NCBI RefSeq assembly: GCF_028771845.1
Contig: NZ_CP118270.1
Span: 6,758,001 to 6,822,000, forward strand
Length of the DNA stretch: 64,000 nucleotides
Direction: 5' to 3'
Source of the DNA: Paenibacillus marchantiae
GTDB taxonomy: Bacteria; Bacillota; Bacilli; Paenibacillales; Paenibacillaceae
The notes under the pieces were generated by a model that was not told the DNA's origin, searched no databases, and was given only the letters and a program-made list of their open reading frames with translations. This document shows, in pieces, positions 63,167 through 64,000 of the stretch (position 1 is its first letter; every line of letters begins with the position of its first letter). A program made the position numbers and the translations under genes.

Positions 63167-64000
63167 CTACTTCAGTGCAGCGTACAGCTCATTCACTTCT
63201 TTGACATAATCGTCGCCACCACTGCTTTTCCACAGTGCTACAGCATCCTGGAAACCTTTTTCATCAATTTGCCCCACGATGAATTTGATACGGGCATCAT
63301 TAATGATGTTATCCAGCTGTGGTCCTTTCTGGGCATACACATCGGAAATCAGCGGTTCGCCAGGATTAGCAATGACGATTTCCTCATTGGCTTTCTGCAC
63401 TTGTGCAACCTTTTCGCGAACAGGTGTCTGTTGCACACGAAGTGTTTTGTCCTCTGGAATAAACATAAGGATCTGATTCAGACCCTGTACATCTCGCAGC
63501 GCCAGTTTGTCAGTTGTCGGAATGATGTAACCCTCTTTTTTCTCATACTGCTTGCCTTCCAGACCGTTCCCCAGCAGCGCCTGCAATTCAGGTTCATTCA
63601 GCTGATCCAGGAAACTCAGTACCTTTTTCAAGTCTTCTTCCGTTTTGACACTGCTTTTGGAAATGGCAATCATGCCGGAATAGCCGGATGTTGGCATGTC
63701 ACGCAAACCGTTCGGCCCCTCCATTGCCTGAAGCACATCCACATGCCCAGTTGCTGACGGATCTTTCTCCAGAATCTTCTGATCCATGCGCTGTGCGTTA
63801 TCTGCTACATCCACCATTACGCCTGCTTGCCCGTTCACAAACGGATCGGACAACTTGGTTGCATCCATCACGGCAAAGTCCTTGTTGACCAGACCTTCGC
63901 TATAGATTTGACGGAAAAATTTCAAAGCTTCCATATATTCTGGAGTCTCGTGTGCCGGCATCAAACCTCTGTTACCATCCTCGCCCCACTTGTTGGGTGC
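63167..64000 (-). CDS. Extracellular solute-binding protein, C-terminal part
   Basis: The frame is open to the right window edge, so only the last 278 or so residues are seen. They include the pattern of family 1 sugar-binding proteins in Paenibacillus (LYAALK end, FFRQIYSEGLVNKDF, NGQAGVMVDVADNAQ, LGNGLEGKQYEKKEGYI). The N-terminal lipoprotein signal would lie outside. It probably delivers oligosaccharides to an ABC permease encoded further right. Its sugar is inferred from the neighbouring rhamnosidase and GH105-type genes only. Confidence 0.85.
   Translation of the reverse strand, partial: APNKWGEDGNRGLMPAHETPEYMEALKFFRQIYSEGLVNKDFAVMDATKLSDPFVNGQAGVMVDVADNAQRMDQKILEKDPSATGHVDVLQAMEGPNGLRDMPTSGYSGMIAISKSSVKTEEDLKKVLSFLDQLNEPELQALLGNGLEGKQYEKKEGYIIPTTDKLALRDVQGLNQILMFIPEDKTLRVQQTPVREKVAQVQKANEEIVIANPGEPLISDVYAQKGPQLDNIINDARIKFIVGQIDEKGFQDAVALWKSSGGDDYVKEVNELYAALK

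Overview
The window looks like chromosomal DNA of a Paenibacillus-type Firmicute. The evidence is the gene order ysoA-like / tig / clpP-clpX / ispG / lonB-lonA / engB / hemA-hemX-sirC-hemC-cobA:hemD-hemB-hemL, Shine-Dalgarno sites of the AGGAGG type, intrinsic terminators, and sporulation or cell-wall genes (gerM, an SLH-anchored subtilisin, a WapA-like Rhs protein). No identity search was possible, so the genus is an inference. Most genes up to about 21 kb lie on the minus strand.

Region 1 (1-21.4 kb) is conserved housekeeping DNA. A seven-gene tetrapyrrole operon makes uroporphyrinogen III and siroheme precursor from glutamyl-tRNA and ends in an RluA-type pseudouridine synthase. Upstream lie engB, the two Lon proteases (lonB preceded by a sigma-F-like promoter), ispG, clpX, clpP, trigger factor and a ysoA-like gene that may start at AUU.

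Region 2 (21.5-29.4 kb) is bracketed by two inverted tRNA-Arg(UCU) genes. Each is followed by a tandem duplication of its own 3' end and terminator. Inside are an MFS transporter, a 1508-residue secreted subtilisin with SLH domains, and a frameshifted SAM methyltransferase.

Region 3 (29.6-38.3 kb) holds a small-gene operon including a 42-residue gene, an asnO-type asparagine synthetase, and a five-gene cassette that I recognise as the uncharacterised STM4011-STM4015 set: two radical SAM enzymes, an alkaline-phosphatase/sulfatase-fold hydrolase, an ATP-grasp enzyme and a leucine-rich-repeat protein. Its tight gene overlaps suggest one biochemical system, and it is the best candidate here for an undescribed pathway.

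Region 4 (38.6-47.4 kb) carries rdgB, rph and gerM, a pgpA-like gene, an apbE / heme-membrane-protein / small-exported-protein operon with a possible C-terminal flavinylation tag, an MBL hydrolase, a methyltransferase and a DUF72 protein.

Region 5 (47.4-56.3 kb) is a polymorphic toxin locus. It has a full-length secreted Rhs/WapA-like protein with its own toxin tip and probable immunity gene, then a displaced 1.3-kb Rhs copy with a different toxin tip and immunity gene, then an orphan toxin tail with a frameshifted immunity gene, then a last decayed Rhs scrap. This is the expected footprint of successive toxin-module replacement.

Region 6 (56.3-64 kb) is a carbohydrate locus with a GH88/105-type unsaturated glucuronyl hydrolase, a polysaccharide-deacetylase-like protein, a GH106-like rhamnosidase and the C-terminal part of a sugar-binding lipoprotein cut by the window edge. 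Together they suggest use of rhamnose-containing pectic or glycan material.
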